64,000 nucleotides of DNA from Streptomyces collinus Tu 365 (GTDB lineage Bacteria > Actinomycetota > Actinomycetes > Streptomycetales > Streptomycetaceae). Of the stretch, positions 62,972 to 64,000 are shown in pieces; positions within the stretch are counted from its first letter, which is position 1; each line of letters begins with the position of its first letter. The stretch is taken from NCBI RefSeq assembly GCF_000444875.1, contig NC_021985.1, positions 434,001-498,000 of the forward strand, read 5' to 3'. Both the position numbers and the translations under genes were made by a program. Below the pieces are notes generated by a model. The model had not been told where the DNA came from. It ran no database searches and worked only from the letters and a program-made list of their open reading frames with translations.

Positions 62972-63709
62972 CTAGCCCGCCGACTTCACGGTCAGGTCAC
63001 CGTTCGTCGTGGACAGGTCCAAGCGGTACCTGCCCGACGGGTCGTTCTTGAACCCCACCTTCTTGTCGCCGTTGGTGTCGTGCGCCGAGATCGCGTAGTC
63101 GGCCGGCGGGGCCGTGACCGTGAGGCCGCCGCTGGTCGTGCGGGCCTTGATGTTCTGCGGAGTGTCCGCCTCGATCGTCACCTCGCCGTTCGACGTCTGC
63201 GTGTCCACGCCTCCGCCTTTGGCGTTCTTGACGTGGACGTCGCCGTTGGACGTGCGCAGCTTCACCGGTCCCCTGGCATCGTCCACCGCGATCTCGCCGT
63301 TGCTCGAGTGCACGTCGACCGCGCCGACACCCTTCAGCGTGACGCCACCGTTGGTCGTGCCCCCGGTCACCGGAAGTCCCGCGGGCACCTTGACGACGTA
63401 ATCGACGCCGCAGTCGTCGCCGCAGCCGGCCAGCGTCAGAACGCCGTTCGCGACACTGAACGAGGTGCCGCTCCGCTTGTCACCGCGGTAGTCGACCTTG
63501 CGGTGGACGGTAACCGTCGAGACGTCCCCCGAGGCGTCCACCTCCACCCCGCCGTTCCTGCTGTCGATACGGATCGAGGTGATCTTCTGGGACACCTTCG
63601 CATCATCCTGGAAAGTCTTCTGATCGACGGCCGAGCACGCGGTGAGCACGCCGACGGTGAGGGCGGTCAGAGCCGCTGCCGCAAGAAGACGTGCCTGTGG
63701 GCGTCGCAT
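62972..63709 (-). CDS. DUF4097-family beta-strand-repeat lipoprotein
   Basis: 245 residues. The signal peptide ends in a lipobox (LTAC, Cys about residue 25), so the protein is predicted to be anchored outside the membrane. The body repeats short beta strands with SNGEIAV, TSNGDVHV, TSNGEVTI, TSGGLTV and TTNGDLTV, the turn pattern of DUF4097 right-handed beta helices. Function is unknown. I chose ATG 63709 because it begins the signal peptide (MRRPQARLLAAAAL) and has GGGGGA 5 nt upstream; an ATG-type start 14 codons earlier would bury the signal peptide. Confidence 0.88.
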   Translation of the reverse strand: MRRPQARLLAAAALTALTVGVLTACSAVDQKTFQDDAKVSQKITSIRIDSRNGGVEVDASGDVSTVTVHRKVDYRGDKRSGTSFSVANGVLTLAGCGDDCGVDYVVKVPAGLPVTGGTTNGGVTLKGVGAVDVHSSNGEIAVDDARGPVKLRTSNGDVHVKNAKGGGVDTQTSNGEVTIEADTPQNIKARTTSGGLTVTAPPADYAISAHDTNGDKKVGFKNDPSGRYRLDLSTTNGDLTVKSAG

Positions 63710-63850
63710 GAAGTTCCCCCGGTGTAGCGAGTTGGATCGGCGTTCAGTCAACGCGACTCTACGCAGCCACCGTGGCGCCCACGATGGGGAAAACCCCCCA
63801 ATGCCCGGACCGGGCCGGCATCCACGAGGACCCCGGCCGCGGTGCGGCGA

Positions 63851-64000
63851 TCACCCGACCGACTGCAGGTCTCCACCGGAGCGGGGCTGGGCGGTTGGGA
63901 GCCTCGCGGTGAAGTACATCGCCAGGACGGAGGTGAAGGCCAGGATGGCGAGCGCGGCGCGCAGGCCGTCCAACCTGGCGTCGGCGTTGGCCTCCAGCGC
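63851..64000 (-). CDS. C-terminal end of an MFS-type transporter (partial)
   Basis: Only the last 49 residues lie in the window. They contain one membrane helix (LRAALAILAFTSVLAMYFTARL) and a short polar tail, as in the fourteen-helix DHA2-type major facilitator drug exporters. The assignment is tentative because the rest is outside. Confidence 0.5.
   Translation of the reverse strand, partial: ALEANADARLDGLRAALAILAFTSVLAMYFTARLPTAQPRSGGDLQSVG

Overview
The window is very GC-rich, uses GTG starts freely and carries actinomycete-type genes (DUF664, DUF4232, DUF4097, a Sfp-type phosphopantetheinyl transferase). Together these point to a streptomycete or close relative. I ran no similarity search, so all assignments rest on motifs, domain order and gene context.

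Positions 1-55187 are one side of a giant biosynthetic operon. Six co-directional minus-strand genes, separated by 24 bp or overlapping by 1-4 bp, encode a hybrid polyketide synthase/non-ribosomal peptide synthetase. In transcription order they are: a loading plus two-KS protein (55187-49119); a three-KS protein (49094-35940); an NRPS-KS protein with a glycine-type adenylation domain (35943-31291); a five-KS giant (31291-12095); a one-KS protein (12074-5214); and a protein that leaves the window at base 1 (5217-1). Thirteen complete KS domains are present, but only the last protein has an integrated acyltransferase (methylmalonyl type). The other twelve modules must be loaded by a trans-acting AT encoded elsewhere.

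Read module by module, the line predicts this chain: a C2-type starter; two C2 units giving a diene; a reduced, C-methylated unit; a reduced unit; an unreduced unit; glycine; an ene; a methyl-ene; an unreduced unit; two hydroxyl units; two enes; then a cis-AT module adding an alpha-methyl ene. Apart from module 9, this is the logic expected for a kirromycin-type elfamycin (trans-AT KirAI-KirAV, then cis-AT KirAVI). I therefore label the genes kirAI- to kirAVI-like, as an inference. A PPTase (55485-56240) diverges from the operon and probably activates its carrier proteins.

The right flank (56.2-64 kb) looks like ordinary chromosome with boundary debris. It holds a tRNA-Ser-like sequence with a broken anticodon arm, a DUF664 gene, an FG-GAP remnant, a secreted DUF4232 protein, an alcohol dehydrogenase remnant, an MBL hydrolase, a glycosyltransferase/nucleotide-sugar dehydratase pair, two small ORFs, a DUF4097 lipoprotein and the end of an MFS transporter.

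The most unusual signals are: (i) an LnmK-like loading domain fused to the first module; (ii) three ACP-like insertions lacking the phosphopantetheine serine, placed after the KS of modules 3, 9 and 13; (iii) protein boundaries that fall directly after a KS in three places; (iv) in-frame tandem repeats in many interdomain linkers; (v) a trans-AT to cis-AT switch inside one gene; and (vi) TTA (bldA-type) codons in the first and fourth PKS genes.
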